Part shown: piece after piece, positions 34,608 through 43,242 of the stretch | Layout of the letters: each line of letters starts with the position of its first letter | How positions within the stretch are numbered: position 1 is the stretch's first letter | DNA from: JAJTHC01 sp044348005 | Lineage (GTDB): Bacteria; Cyanobacteriota; Vampirovibrionia; Vampirovibrionales; JAJTHC01 | Assembly: GCA_044348005.1 (NCBI GenBank) | Contig: JBIKTR010000002.1 | Span: 124,001 to 188,000 of the forward strand | Length of the DNA stretch: 64,000 nt | Direction: 5' to 3' | Notes under the pieces: generated by a model | What the model saw: the letters and a program-made list of their open reading frames with translations, nothing else | Told to the model about the DNA's origin: nothing | The model's database searches: none | Made by a program: the position numbers and the translations under genes

Positions 34608-34660
34608 AAGCCCGTGCTGAAGTCTCCCCCTCTTTAGAAACAGGAAGAAAAATAACAACG

Positions 34661-36754
34661 TTACATTCCACTGAGCAAACTCAAACGACCGTAGCGTTGT
34701 AGATACGCCGTATGCAAGGCCGAAAGTAAATCCAAGCGGTTTTGGCGAATGGCGGGGTTTTCACTCATCACCATGACTTCTTCAAAAAAGCGTTCCACCA
34801 CAGGGGCCAGTTCCGCCATGGCCACCGTACTATTTTGAATCAGGGCTTTGGTGGCCGCGTGATATAACGCACGCTCGGCCTCCGATTCGAGCAAGGATTC
34901 TTCCACCGTTGCCAAGGTCGCCTTGGGATTGTAGTGCTTGGCAATCATTTTGTCAATGCGGTTGGCGGGGGTGTACAAGGCGTGGAATAAGTCGGGGGCG
35001 TCTTCACGCTTGACTTTAAGGGCGTCGAGCTTGGCGACAAATAAGGGTAAATCCTGCCAAGGGTTAAAGCTGGCTTGCACCGCTTGGATTAAATCCCCCC
35101 CATAGCCTTGTTCTTGCAAGTAAGACGCCAAACGCTGTTGCATAAAGCCTCTGGTGCGTTGCCACGTGGCCTCCCACGATTCTTGAGCCAAGTCCCCTAA
35201 GTTTTCATAACTATGGTGACACCACCGCTGTAAGTCATTGTGCAGATTAAACGCCAAGACGCTCAACAACACGCCATTGACCAAGCGACGCAAGCCCAAA
35301 GGATCTTTAGAGCCACTGGGCATTTTGGTGTGGTGCTGGCTAAATAAGGCCACGAGCGTATCGAGTTTGTCCGCCAAGCTAATGATCAACCCCGCTGGGC
35401 TTTCAGGCAAAGCGTCGCCTTGAAAGCGTGGCAAGTAATGTTCAAAAATCGCCTGAGCCACCGCGGGCGATTCCCCCTGTTCTAAGGCGTAATACAGGCC
35501 TACTTCGCCTTGTAGTTCCGTTAATTCGAACACCATGGACGTCACCAAATCAGTTTTACAGAGCAAGGCGGCTCGTTCGACCGCTTGACGGGTGTCGGCA
35601 TCCAGCGCCAAGGCTTCGGCAAAGGCATAGCTTAAGCGTTGAATCCGCTGGGTTTTGGCTTTAAGGGAACCCAAGCCCTTTTGAAAGGTCACCCCGTCTA
35701 AGGCGTCTAGGCGGTCTTGCAACGGGGTTTTGATGTCGTCTTCATAGAAGAACTTGGCATCTTCAAAGCGAGCGACCAACACGCGTTCGTTGCCGGCAAT
35801 GATGTTTTCAGCAAAGCGCACATCTCCATTGGTGGCCACTAAAAAGTAAGGCAACAGTTCCCCAGAAGCCTTTTGGACGGGGAAATAGCGTTGATGTGTC
35901 TTCATCACGGTAATAAGCACCGGCTTGGGGATTTTCAAATAGCGTTCGTCAAAGTGGCCTAGAATAACACTGGGGTATTCTAAGAGGTTGGCCACTTCTT
36001 CAAGGAGTTCATCATCGACAATAGCCACCCCGCCAATGCTTTGGGCCACTTCGGCCAACTGTTCCTTTACCAGAATCCTGCGTGCTTCGGTGGACAAAAT
36101 CACTTTGCCCAAGGTGGCGAGTTTCGCCTCATAATCGGCGGGAGAGTCTACCGTAATTTCCGCCTGCCCCAATAATCGATGCCCCCGCGTGCTGTGTTGA
36201 GCGTGCAACAGTTCTTCGCCCAAATCCAAGGCCAAGGGCAAGGGGGCGTCATTCCAAAAAGCCAGTAACCAGCGAATGGGGCGAGGAAACAGGCGTGTAT
36301 TATTCGCCCACCGCATAAAGCGAGGCCCTTCAAGCGACATCACTGCTTCAAGCACCAAAGGGCCAATGAGATCTTCAATGGCTTGGCCCGCTTGACGCTG
36401 GTGCAAGACCACATAGCGGGTGTCGCCCATCGTTTCTTGGGTGCAGGCGTCGAAAGTGGCGTTGTTTTTGCGTAAAAAGCCGTTGAGCGCTTGGGTGGGC
36501 GTCCCTTGCGAATCAAACGCCACGCGAAGCGGAGGCCCCTTGATCACTTCGGTGCGTTCGGCTTGGGTTTCAGGCAACCCGTGAACGCGAATAACTACGC
36601 GTCGGGGGGTTTTTTCCACTTCAACGGTGGAACCTTCTACGCCTAAGGCGTCTAGGCGTTTTTCAATGGCGTGGCGTAAGGCCTTTGGCACGGTGGCCAA
36701 AAAGCCTGCGGGCAGTTCTTCACAACCAATTTCAAAAAAAGCGTGGTTTAGCAT
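34661..36754 (-). CDS. glyS: Glycyl-tRNA synthetase beta subunit
   Basis: The beta chain of the bacterial alpha2beta2 glycyl-tRNA synthetase, responsible for tRNA binding. It opens HAFFEIGCEELPAGFL and continues with PRRVVIRVHGLP, GPPLRVAFD, RWLLAFW, VLITVMKTHQRYFPV, LVATNG, GNERVLVARFEDAKFFYEDD and the closing SALHTAYLQRYGRLSLL. 697 residues. The second ATG (36754) has AAAGGA seven bases upstream; the first, two codons earlier, is too close to it. The alpha-chain gene glyQ is not in the window, so the two subunits are not adjacent downstream. Confidence 0.95.
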   Translation of the reverse strand: MLNHAFFEIGCEELPAGFLATVPKALRHAIEKRLDALGVEGSTVEVEKTPRRVVIRVHGLPETQAERTEVIKGPPLRVAFDSQGTPTQALNGFLRKNNATFDACTQETMGDTRYVVLHQRQAGQAIEDLIGPLVLEAVMSLEGPRFMRWANNTRLFPRPIRWLLAFWNDAPLPLALDLGEELLHAQHSTRGHRLLGQAEITVDSPADYEAKLATLGKVILSTEARRILVKEQLAEVAQSIGGVAIVDDELLEEVANLLEYPSVILGHFDERYLKIPKPVLITVMKTHQRYFPVQKASGELLPYFLVATNGDVRFAENIIAGNERVLVARFEDAKFFYEDDIKTPLQDRLDALDGVTFQKGLGSLKAKTQRIQRLSYAFAEALALDADTRQAVERAALLCKTDLVTSMVFELTELQGEVGLYYALEQGESPAVAQAIFEHYLPRFQGDALPESPAGLIISLADKLDTLVALFSQHHTKMPSGSKDPLGLRRLVNGVLLSVLAFNLHNDLQRWCHHSYENLGDLAQESWEATWQRTRGFMQQRLASYLQEQGYGGDLIQAVQASFNPWQDLPLFVAKLDALKVKREDAPDLFHALYTPANRIDKMIAKHYNPKATLATVEESLLESEAERALYHAATKALIQNSTVAMAELAPVVERFFEEVMVMSENPAIRQNRLDLLSALHTAYLQRYGRLSLLSGM

Positions 36755-36817
36755 CGCCATTTCCTTTCACATCCTTTGCTGTTATTATCGAACAAAGACG
36801 TGAGAAAGACAAGGCAA

Positions 36818-36842
36818 CACGCCCCCTAAAGAGAGGGCGTGT
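36818..36842 (-). terminator. Terminator of the EF-hand gene
   Basis: ACACGCCC pairs with GGGCGTGT around CCTAAAGAGA, followed on the minus strand by TGCCTTGTCTTTCT. It separates the EF-hand gene from glyS downstream. Confidence 0.65.
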
Positions 36843-36885
36843 GCGAAAGGGGCGTGTGCAGCGACCCTTCTTTGAAAGGCGGGGC

Positions 36886-38091
36886 TTACCAACCGCCGTT
36901 TGCCGTGGTTTGGACGGGGGGTTGAGCGGGGACTTGAGGCAATGCTTGAGCCAGTAGCGTTGATGGGGCTGGAGCCCACGAAGTAACGGCTGGGTTGACG
37001 GCTGGAGTCGTTGCTGCAACACCCGTTGGCAGGGCTTGAGCGGTCCCTACTGTGGCCACGGGTGGCGTAGCGGGGGTGAAGGAGAAGCCTGAAGGTGCTA
37101 CAGCAGGGGCTACAACAGACGGAACGAAGTTCGTTTGAGCAAAGGGCTGTTGAGCACTTCCTGCGGTTAGGGGGTTGAAGGCGGTTGGGAGACCCGCACT
37201 CCCTGCGAGTAGGGGGTTGAAGGCGGTTGGGAGACCCGCACTTCCTGCGAGTAGGGGGTTAATGGCGCTTGCCCCACCGAATACGTTAGTGCCCAACGCT
37301 GGTGAAGGTAAGAAGGGGTTTATGGGCTGTCCATTCAGGTTTGTCGCGCCCGTCAAGCCCGCCAATCTCGCCATTTCTGCAAACGAAGGGGGTGGTGACA
37401 CTTGCGGAATGCCTGCTGATAAGTTCGCCATGGACGCCAACGAAGGAAGCGAAGGAACAGAGGAGGAGCCACCACCACTGTTATTTTGAAAGGAACCTAT
37501 CAAGCCCGGAACAGCTCCTAGTAATTTAGCCCATGGATTGCTATCGGCGTCGGTGTCACCTTCAGTGGGCGTGTAGTCTGATTTGGCGATGTTATACTTT
37601 TTGAATAATTTTTCCAAGGTGGTAAGTTCAGCACCCGTGCTTTCAGCTCCGCCTGCCTTAAGCGCTTTCGCCGAAAGTTGCGCATACAGTTTTTCGGGAT
37701 CTTGCCCATTTGTTAGTTTAGTTTTTAAAGTATCTCCAAAGGCTTCTAATTCTGCTGAAGATACTGTGCCATCTTCATTCTCATCCGCCAATTGAAGCGA
37801 TCGAGACAGTTCCACTTGGCTCATGCCATTTCGCGCTAAGGCCTCAAACACTTGTTGAAGCCTTTCAGCATTCAACGTGCCGGTCATCATCTTATCTTTA
37901 ATCAAGGGGCTCGCTTCAGCCAAATTTAAAGAATTATTGTTATTCGTGTCATGTTCTGTTAAAAGTTCTTTGGCTCTTTTATTGTACTTTTCTAATCGGG
38001 TGGCGCCTATTTGCGTCTTGTTTGAGGCGGTTGTAGTGCCAGTGCCTCCAAAAGAACCAAGTATAGAAGAAATACCATTCAATGTAATCAT
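36886..38091 (-). CDS. EF-hand protein with Pro/Ala-rich repeat tail
   Basis: The 401-residue product has two 12-residue EF-hand loops, D48-T-N-N-N-N-S-L-N-L-A-E59 and D103-E-N-E-D-G-T-V-S-S-A-E114, with calcium-ligand residues in place. They are followed by a helical part to about residue 170 and a long Pro/Ala/Gly/Asn-rich region. The latter includes near-identical 14-residue repeats (NPLLAGSAGLPTAF) encoded by 42-bp DNA repeats at 37169-37252. No signal peptide or membrane helix is obvious, although the start (ITLNGISSILGSFGG) is mildly hydrophobic. Calcium binding is inferred from the loops; the role is unknown. The upstream leader contains C7 and C8 runs. Confidence 0.82.
   Translation of the reverse strand: MITLNGISSILGSFGGTGTTTASNKTQIGATRLEKYNKRAKELLTEHDTNNNNSLNLAEASPLIKDKMMTGTLNAERLQQVFEALARNGMSQVELSRSLQLADENEDGTVSSAELEAFGDTLKTKLTNGQDPEKLYAQLSAKALKAGGAESTGAELTTLEKLFKKYNIAKSDYTPTEGDTDADSNPWAKLLGAVPGLIGSFQNNSGGGSSSVPSLPSLASMANLSAGIPQVSPPPSFAEMARLAGLTGATNLNGQPINPFLPSPALGTNVFGGASAINPLLAGSAGLPTAFNPLLAGSAGLPTAFNPLTAGSAQQPFAQTNFVPSVVAPAVAPSGFSFTPATPPVATVGTAQALPTGVAATTPAVNPAVTSWAPAPSTLLAQALPQVPAQPPVQTTANGGW
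37169..37252 (-). repeat. 42-bp tandem repeat inside the EF-hand gene
   Basis: Two adjacent 42-bp copies (37169-37210 and 37211-37252) differ at one base and a partial third follows. They keep the frame and encode a repeated 14-residue Asn-Pro-Leu-Leu-Ala-Gly-Ser segment. Copy number is likely to vary between strains. Confidence 0.9.
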
Positions 38092-38341
38092 TATTTTTAA
38101 ATCTCACTAGGGTTGTGGGGGGGGTAAACAGAGGGGGGGAAGTCGCCTTCTGTTGAAAGCGCTTGTGCCTAAATAAAGGTTCCCTTCACCCCAAAATTGA
38201 CCAATCGTTACATTTATTTATAAAAACAAAAAGGCTCTAGCCTGATCTATAAAACGTGGGTTTTCATCACTAGGCAACACGTCAAAAACGTGTCAAACTA
38301 AAAAAGAGTAGCTCCTTGAAAACCAAAGAACAAATCGGAAC
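38092..38341. other. Intergenic DNA with degenerate array flank
   Basis: No gene. C-rich runs just upstream of the EF-hand gene; ACACGT/ACGTGT hairpin at 38277-38293; and, at 38251-38325, an inverted, shortened relative of the flank found beside arrays 1 and 3 (shared blocks CGTGGGTTTT, CACTAGGCAACA, ACTAAAAAAGAGTAGC, CCTTGAAAA). Confidence 0.6.
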
Positions 38342-38389
38342 TCGTCATCCTGAACGCATGTGAAGGATCCCCCCGCGCAGAAATGACGA
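38342..38389. repeat. REP-like palindromic element
   Basis: TCGTCAT (38342-38348) and ATGACGA (38383-38389) enclose CCTGAACGCATGTGAAGGATC. This matches the general form of widespread intergenic elements of the type GTCATCCTGAGCG...AAGGATCC...ATGAC. It sits exactly between the flank and array 2 and is absent from the other two array loci. Confidence 0.75.
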
Positions 38390-38397
38390 ATTATCTT

Positions 38398-38626
38398 GAC
38401 TTTCGTGGGCCAAAAATCGGACTTTCGTGGCCAAAAATCGGACTTTCGTGGCCAAAAAACAGACTTTCGTGGCCAAAAAACAGACTTTCGTGGCCAAAAA
38501 TCGGACTTTCGTGGCCAAAAAACAGACTTTCGTGGCCAAAAAACAGACTTTCGTGGCCAAAAAACAGACTTTCGTGGCCAAAAAACAGACTTTCGTGGGT
38601 CATAAAGTCGACTTTTGTGGGTCGAA
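38398..38626. repeat. 21-bp direct-repeat array 2 (inverted relative to arrays 1 and 3)
   Basis: About ten units on the + strand read GACTTTCGTGGCCAAAAA followed by TCG or ACA. The first unit has an extra G (22 bp); the last two are degenerate (GTGGGTCATAAAGTC). The units are more uniform than in array 1, especially four identical copies at about 38506-38589, suggesting recent expansion. The array ends eight bases from the stop of the exported-protein gene at 38634. Several overlapping frames without stops are by-products of the 21-base period. Confidence 0.95.
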
Positions 38627-38633
38627 ATTACCC

Positions 38634-39512
38634 CTATTTTCGATACGACTCAAACTTCGACTCATCTAAATCCCACGCCTCTTTAGGAGGGATCGGTAAC
38701 TTATTGAGAGGATTCACATTACGAACCACGCCATAATCCATCGCTGTAGCCTTCCAGTATTCCTGAAAAACCTCATGCCCCAAACGACTCACCCAAGTAT
38801 TGGCGGAAGGCTCGTCATACACCGAAAGCGTCGCCCCCACCACCCGATCAGTAGGCAAGCGAAACTCGCCCTGCCATTGATGTACCACTTGGTAAAGCCC
38901 TGTTGCACTGCGGTCAAAACGTTGAATGTCTACATCCACATAGCCCATGGCTTCTTCGTTTAAATTACCTTCAAACCAGCTCATAATGCGCTTCCAGCGA
39001 GACGGCGGCTGGTAAGGACGCGTAAAGTCTAAATCAGCCCGCACCACCAAAACCCGATCCACCCCTGTATACGCCAAGTCACGGGACGCACAGAGTTCTT
39101 TGTACGTCTTACACAACGCCGTGTTTAAGCCCTTCATGTCTGTTAAACTAAACTGGGCCTTTTGATTGAGCTTACTTAAAAAACGCGCCTGTTCATTGAT
39201 TTTCCCGCCCAACTGGTAGGCTTCGGTGGCTTGTAACGGCGACAAATACGACTGCTTGCCTTGCCCCTTTAAGGCCAAGGCCAATTCGCGGGTCAACACG
39301 CCTCCAATTAAAGTGCCTAAATCGCCGTACGCTTTGGCGTCTTTAGCTTGAGGTTCAACCGCCAGCACCAGCGTGGCTTTGGGGTGGGTTTGGGGGTTGG
39401 GCGGGCGCTTATATTGCCCGTGGTACTCGGCTGCCCACGCGCCAGCACTCACGCCGACCATTAAGATTGAAAGCCATACCACGCAAATCAATGAGCATAA
39501 GTGTTTGAACAT
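38634..39512 (-). CDS. Exported protein of unknown function
   Basis: From ATG 39512 (AAAGGAAAA eight bases upstream) the product has 292 residues with a signal peptide (MFKHLCSLICVVWLSILMVGVSAGAWA). The mature part is mixed, with TLVLAVEPQAKDAKAYGDLG, a helical stretch and several Trp/Tyr-rich strands (YQVVHQWQGEF). No known domain is recognised. The frame opens eight codons earlier (MLKQKEKT) without a better start. Its 3' end abuts repeat array 2, so its transcript must run into the array unless stopped there. It is probably periplasmic. Confidence 0.8.
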   Translation of the reverse strand: MFKHLCSLICVVWLSILMVGVSAGAWAAEYHGQYKRPPNPQTHPKATLVLAVEPQAKDAKAYGDLGTLIGGVLTRELALALKGQGKQSYLSPLQATEAYQLGGKINEQARFLSKLNQKAQFSLTDMKGLNTALCKTYKELCASRDLAYTGVDRVLVVRADLDFTRPYQPPSRWKRIMSWFEGNLNEEAMGYVDVDIQRFDRSATGLYQVVHQWQGEFRLPTDRVVGATLSVYDEPSANTWVSRLGHEVFQEYWKATAMDYGVVRNVNPLNKLPIPPKEAWDLDESKFESYRK

Positions 39513-39634
39513 GGTCTTTTCCTTTTGTTTAAGCACACTTTTTGCTTTCTCCCGATGTTTTCTATATGATTATGACAGATTAAGTCGTGTTCCCCCTTCA
39601 CCTCAAGACGTATTTATAGGAGTCCCCCCTGCCC

Positions 39635-40960
39635 ATGATTGAACGCTACTCCCTGCCGGCGATGTCCGCCCTATGGACGCCTGAAGCCAAGTTCGACGCC
39701 TGGTTGCTCGTAGAACTCGCCGCCCTTGAAGCCCATGAAGCACTGGGCAATGTGCCAAAAGGTGTCACCGCTGAAATTCGTGAAAAGGCTCAATACAATA
39801 TCGCTCGTATTGATGAAATTGAAGAAGAAGTGCGTCACGATGTCATCGCCTTTTTGACGAATGTGGCGGAATATGTGGGAGAAAACAGCCGTTTCGTGCA
39901 TTTGGGCATGACCTCAAGCGATCTCATCGACACTGCCTTAAACGTGCAGATTCAGAGCGCTAAACCCGTTTTAATGGAAAAGCTAGACGCCTTAACGCAC
40001 ACGATTTTAAAGCGGGCGTGGGAACATCAACACACGGTAATGGTCGGGCGTAGCCACGGCATTCACGGCGAACCGATTACCTTTGGGGCCAAGTTGCTCG
40101 TGTGGGTGGACGAACTCGAACGCGCCACGCAACGCATTGAAGCAGGCTTTGAAGAATGCCGTGTGGGCATGATTTCAGGTGCCATGGGGACTTACGCCCA
40201 CTTGAGTCCGCAAGTGGAAGCCTTGACCTGTAAGGCTCTAGGACTCGACGCCGTGAAAGCGTCCACCCAAGTCATTCAACGAGACCGCCTCGCGAGCTTG
40301 ATGAACGCCTTTGCCTTACTCGCGTCTTCGCTGGAAAAAATGGCGGTGGAAATTCGTAACCTTCAACGCACCGATGTGTTAGAAGTGGAAGAAGCCTTTG
40401 CCACAGGGCAAAAAGGCTCTTCCGCCATGCCTCATAAACGCAACCCGATTTCAAGCGAGAACATCACGGGTTTGGCTCGCTTGATTCGCTCCTATGCCTT
40501 GCCGTGCATGGAAAATGTGGTGCTGTGGCATGAACGAGACATTTCGCATTCTTCAGTCGAACGCCTTGTGGTGCCAGATGCTTTTATTGCATTGCATTAT
40601 ATGTTGAACCGTTTCAACACGGTAATGCAACACTTGGTGGTGTTTCCGCAGAACATGGCACGCAACATGAACATTTACGGCGGGGTGATTTTTAGCCAGC
40701 GTGTGTTATTGGCGTTGATTGAGGCTGGGGTGAGTCGAGAGTTGGCGTATCGCTTGGTGCAACGCAACGCGCATGCGGCGTGGAATGTGGAAGGTGGGCA
40801 TTTTCGTCAGAACATTTTGCATGATGAGGAGGTCTTGGCGTTGTTGGACAAGCCCAGCATCGAAGCGTGTTTTGATCCGTCGCCGTTGCTCCAGCACATC
40901 GATGTGATGTTTGCTCGTTTTGAAAAAAGTAAAATGAGTTGTAAAAATGTTTCTTCTTAG
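39635..40960 (+). CDS. purB: Adenylosuccinate lyase
   Basis: PurB acts twice in purine synthesis, splitting fumarate from SAICAR and from adenylosuccinate. The fumarase-superfamily signature SSAMPHKRNPISSENI is intact, as are RHDVIAFL, HLGMTSSDLIDTA, VGRSHGIHGEPITFG (catalytic His) and SGAMGTYAH. 441 residues is typical. AGGAG lies twelve bases upstream of the ATG. It converges on a small unknown gene with 16 bases between stops. Confidence 0.95.
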   Translation: MIERYSLPAMSALWTPEAKFDAWLLVELAALEAHEALGNVPKGVTAEIREKAQYNIARIDEIEEEVRHDVIAFLTNVAEYVGENSRFVHLGMTSSDLIDTALNVQIQSAKPVLMEKLDALTHTILKRAWEHQHTVMVGRSHGIHGEPITFGAKLLVWVDELERATQRIEAGFEECRVGMISGAMGTYAHLSPQVEALTCKALGLDAVKASTQVIQRDRLASLMNAFALLASSLEKMAVEIRNLQRTDVLEVEEAFATGQKGSSAMPHKRNPISSENITGLARLIRSYALPCMENVVLWHERDISHSSVERLVVPDAFIALHYMLNRFNTVMQHLVVFPQNMARNMNIYGGVIFSQRVLLALIEAGVSRELAYRLVQRNAHAAWNVEGGHFRQNILHDEEVLALLDKPSIEACFDPSPLLQHIDVMFARFEKSKMSCKNVSS

Positions 40961-40976
40961 AGTCTGGACAAAGAAA

Positions 40977-41300
40977 TTATTCATACTCTAAATGCAATGT
41001 CGTAATGCTTGACATGTTAAAAAATCCCAGCATTTCTTTCATTTCATCTGTCAAATAGTGTATGGCTTCATTGCATCTTGAGCTTTTACTGATTACATTA
41101 AGTGTTCTTAAGGTCCTTACTATATTGTCATGAAGATGCAGTGAATCTAGAGGGAGTTTTAAAATAAGACAACCTGCTTGGACGCAATAATTTGTTGACA
41201 ACCCAATCAAGTAATTATAGCCTTCTTGACTACCAATTCTGTTCATTGTTCGAGAGTGATGGTGGGTTCGATTTTGCATGCTCATTGTTATCATCTTCAT
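40977..41300 (-). CDS. Small unknown protein
   Basis: The frame encodes 107 residues in an A/T-rich stretch. It has an AGGTG site seven bases upstream of the ATG, which supports a real gene. No membrane segment or signal; the sequence is His/Met-rich at the start (MKMITMSMQNRTHHHS) and ends TTLHLEYE. The family is not recognised. Composition differs from the neighbouring purB, hinting at foreign origin. Confidence 0.5.
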   Translation of the reverse strand: MKMITMSMQNRTHHHSRTMNRIGSQEGYNYLIGLSTNYCVQAGCLILKLPLDSLHLHDNIVRTLRTLNVISKSSRCNEAIHYLTDEMKEMLGFFNMSSITTLHLEYE

Positions 41301-41549
41301 ATAAAAGCACCTGTAAGTATATATTTTACCTTAATAATACAATAAAACTACACTTAAGATAGCTATGTGTCAAGTGTTCGTAACAAAATACTTACAAAAC
41401 TATTCCAATTTGTCTCGTTGGGTTGAGGGTAAAAAAAAGGTTATAAAGTTTTTTAAACGCCCCAACCCCCAAGCCCTTGTTATTTCAGGGCTCGGTGATG
41501 GGAATACGAGAACCCCTTAAACCTTGCGTGGTTTCTTACGTCACTCCAC
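41301..41549. other. Intergenic DNA upstream of the membrane-protein gene
   Basis: AT-rich, no gene. A short hairpin AGCCCT/AGGGCT lies at about 41473-41494. No riboswitch pattern is recognised. Confidence 0.5.
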
Positions 41550-41579
41550 AGTCGCCCTTTTCTAAAAAGAATGTTACAA
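41550..41579 (+). promoter_or_regulatory. 30-bp upstream element (copy 1)
   Basis: This 30-bp segment, AGTCGCCCTTTT at the start and AAAAGAATGTTACAA at the end, matches 43071-43100 at 28 of 30 positions. Both lie about 105-145 bp upstream of rightward genes, so a shared regulatory site is likely. Confidence 0.65.
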
Positions 41580-41601
41580 AAGTCCTAATCAGGACTTTTG
41601 T
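41576..41601. promoter_or_regulatory. 11-bp-stem palindrome
   Basis: ACAAAAGTCCT and AGGACTTTTGT are perfect inverted arms around AATC. It overlaps the end of the 30-bp element and lies just upstream of a possible -10 (TACACT, 41619). It could be an operator or a terminator. Confidence 0.55.
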
Positions 41602-41684
41602 TGAACAGATCTTTATGCTACACTAACTAAAAAAATAGGCGATCTTTCGCCTGCGAACCCTTTATTCTATAGAAAATCGATTTT

Positions 41685-43067
41685 ATGTCTCTCCCTACGG
41701 CTCCTCTCCCGCTTCTTTTACAACCCGTCAACTTTGTGCAAAGTAACGACCTCATTCATCGGGCTACGCTAGATGTCTTGGGTTGGTCTACCCCCGTGTA
41801 TTTAGCCGCCCGTAACCCTGACGAACGTCGTGAGCGGGTGATTGAACTGAGCTTAGCTACTTTTTGTGGGTTTGTGTTGGGGCCATTGGTGGCCAAGGTG
41901 TTGAACCATGTGTATGCGAAACAACTCCCTCATCAAAATCCCCTCTTGTTTCACTTGACTTGGCCACAGCTTGATTCGCTTGCCAAGGCGCAGGCTTACT
42001 TAAAGGCGGAGCTCCAGCGCATAGAACTTCAGCGCGAAAAACCCCCTTGGTTAATGCGTCAAGTGGGGTGGCTCAACACCTATGTAAATCATCGACTTGA
42101 CCTAAAAGCCACACGCTTTAAACAAGCTTTACATAGCATTGCCACCAACCCTGCCTGCCTGAAGCAGGTGTCTCACGCGAAAAAATCCGTGTTACTGGGC
42201 AATATCTTCATTTCAACCTTAGCCCTCAGCTGTATCGCCCCTCTTAAACAACTGGTCACCCGACTTTTTTCTCATAAAGATCGCTTTACAGGATCTGAAA
42301 ATTATTTGTCGGACGACGAATCCAAGCGTCTCACCCATCCCGAGTCTCGTCAAAAGCAACACCCGTTAAAAGCCCTTGTCCAAACGTTGTTGGTCTTGAC
42401 GCCTGTTGCCTTGGCTTGGGGGACTCATCACGGAATTGAACAGGCGAAAAAATTAGGCAAACCCATTCCTTCTCTGCTCTTAGACTTCCGTAATTATTTA
42501 GACTATTCTAATGGGATTTATCTTTCTTTAGGAGGATTGTTTACCATATTTATGGCCGCTAATTTTAATGATCTAAATTGGGCAAGGGATCGTTATGAAT
42601 TACAAGAAATTTTGACAAAATACAGCATTTGTGTTCCCTCCTTCTGGTTTGGAGACCGCGTATTCAACGGCAATATCGCCAAAGTGGCGGACGCCCTTTT
42701 AAGTCGTGCACGCGTGTTCAAGCCCCATACCTTTACCGTGCAGAAGGTTTCTTCAAGCGCGGGGCGCATGCGTCAAACATTTACGCAACATGCGAAACAT
42801 TTTTTAGAAAAAATAGGCCCTGAAGCCAAATCCATTCAACATGTTTATGACGAAGTGCTGGCCACAGAAGGGGAAGCCAAAGCCAAGCAAGCCAGTGCCT
42901 TGGCTTCTGCTGTATTTGTGGCGGGAGTCGCCAGCCATAGTTTAGCCATGGCCGCGGTTCTTCATTTGTCCAATGCCTTGACCAAACATTTGGTGACTCA
43001 AGATTTGTCGAGCTTAAAGGACGTCCCACCGTCAGAAACATCGCATAAAGGGGTGTGCTCTAACTAG
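41685..43067 (+). CDS. Unknown membrane protein
   Basis: The 460-residue product has several hydrophobic segments: about 62-76 (LATFCGFVLGPLVAKVL), 168-180 (LGNIFISTLALSC), 232-246 (LVQTLLVLTPVALAW), 280-292 (GGLFTIFMAAN) and a helical stretch near the C-terminus (AVFVAGVASHSLAMAAVL). Charged helical parts lie between. There is no signal peptide and no recognised family. It shares a 30-bp upstream element with the downstream glycosyltransferase gene, suggesting common control. The ATG has no strong ribosome-binding site. Probably a lineage-specific envelope protein. Confidence 0.78.
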   Translation: MSLPTAPLPLLLQPVNFVQSNDLIHRATLDVLGWSTPVYLAARNPDERRERVIELSLATFCGFVLGPLVAKVLNHVYAKQLPHQNPLLFHLTWPQLDSLAKAQAYLKAELQRIELQREKPPWLMRQVGWLNTYVNHRLDLKATRFKQALHSIATNPACLKQVSHAKKSVLLGNIFISTLALSCIAPLKQLVTRLFSHKDRFTGSENYLSDDESKRLTHPESRQKQHPLKALVQTLLVLTPVALAWGTHHGIEQAKKLGKPIPSLLLDFRNYLDYSNGIYLSLGGLFTIFMAANFNDLNWARDRYELQEILTKYSICVPSFWFGDRVFNGNIAKVADALLSRARVFKPHTFTVQKVSSSAGRMRQTFTQHAKHFLEKIGPEAKSIQHVYDEVLATEGEAKAKQASALASAVFVAGVASHSLAMAAVLHLSNALTKHLVTQDLSSLKDVPPSETSHKGVCSN

Positions 43068-43070
43068 GGT

Positions 43071-43100
43071 AGTCGCCCTTTTTTGAAAAGAATGTTACAA
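43071..43100 (+). promoter_or_regulatory. 30-bp upstream element (copy 2)
   Basis: 28 of 30 bases identical to 41550-41579. It starts three bases after the stop of the membrane-protein gene and lies about 145 bp upstream of the glycosyltransferase start. Confidence 0.65.
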
Positions 43101-43242
43101 TTTCCTTACAAATAAGGGCGAATCGAACGCTTTGGCGTTGTCCTGTTTTATCTATTGAACACTGTAGCACTTGAACTTTGACGGTGACAGGATATAATAA
43201 GGGGTATCAACTCTCATTTTAAAAGGACGCCACACGTTTCTT

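Noticed and set aside
38345..38736. Open frames across array 2, such as a run of Thr-Phe-Val-Ala-Lys-Lys-Gln
   Set aside because: Same cause as at array 1; they are open on both strands and in several frames and do not resemble a protein family.
41301..41684. Riboswitch upstream of the membrane-protein gene
   Set aside because: Only simple hairpins are seen; no conserved riboswitch core was recognised.
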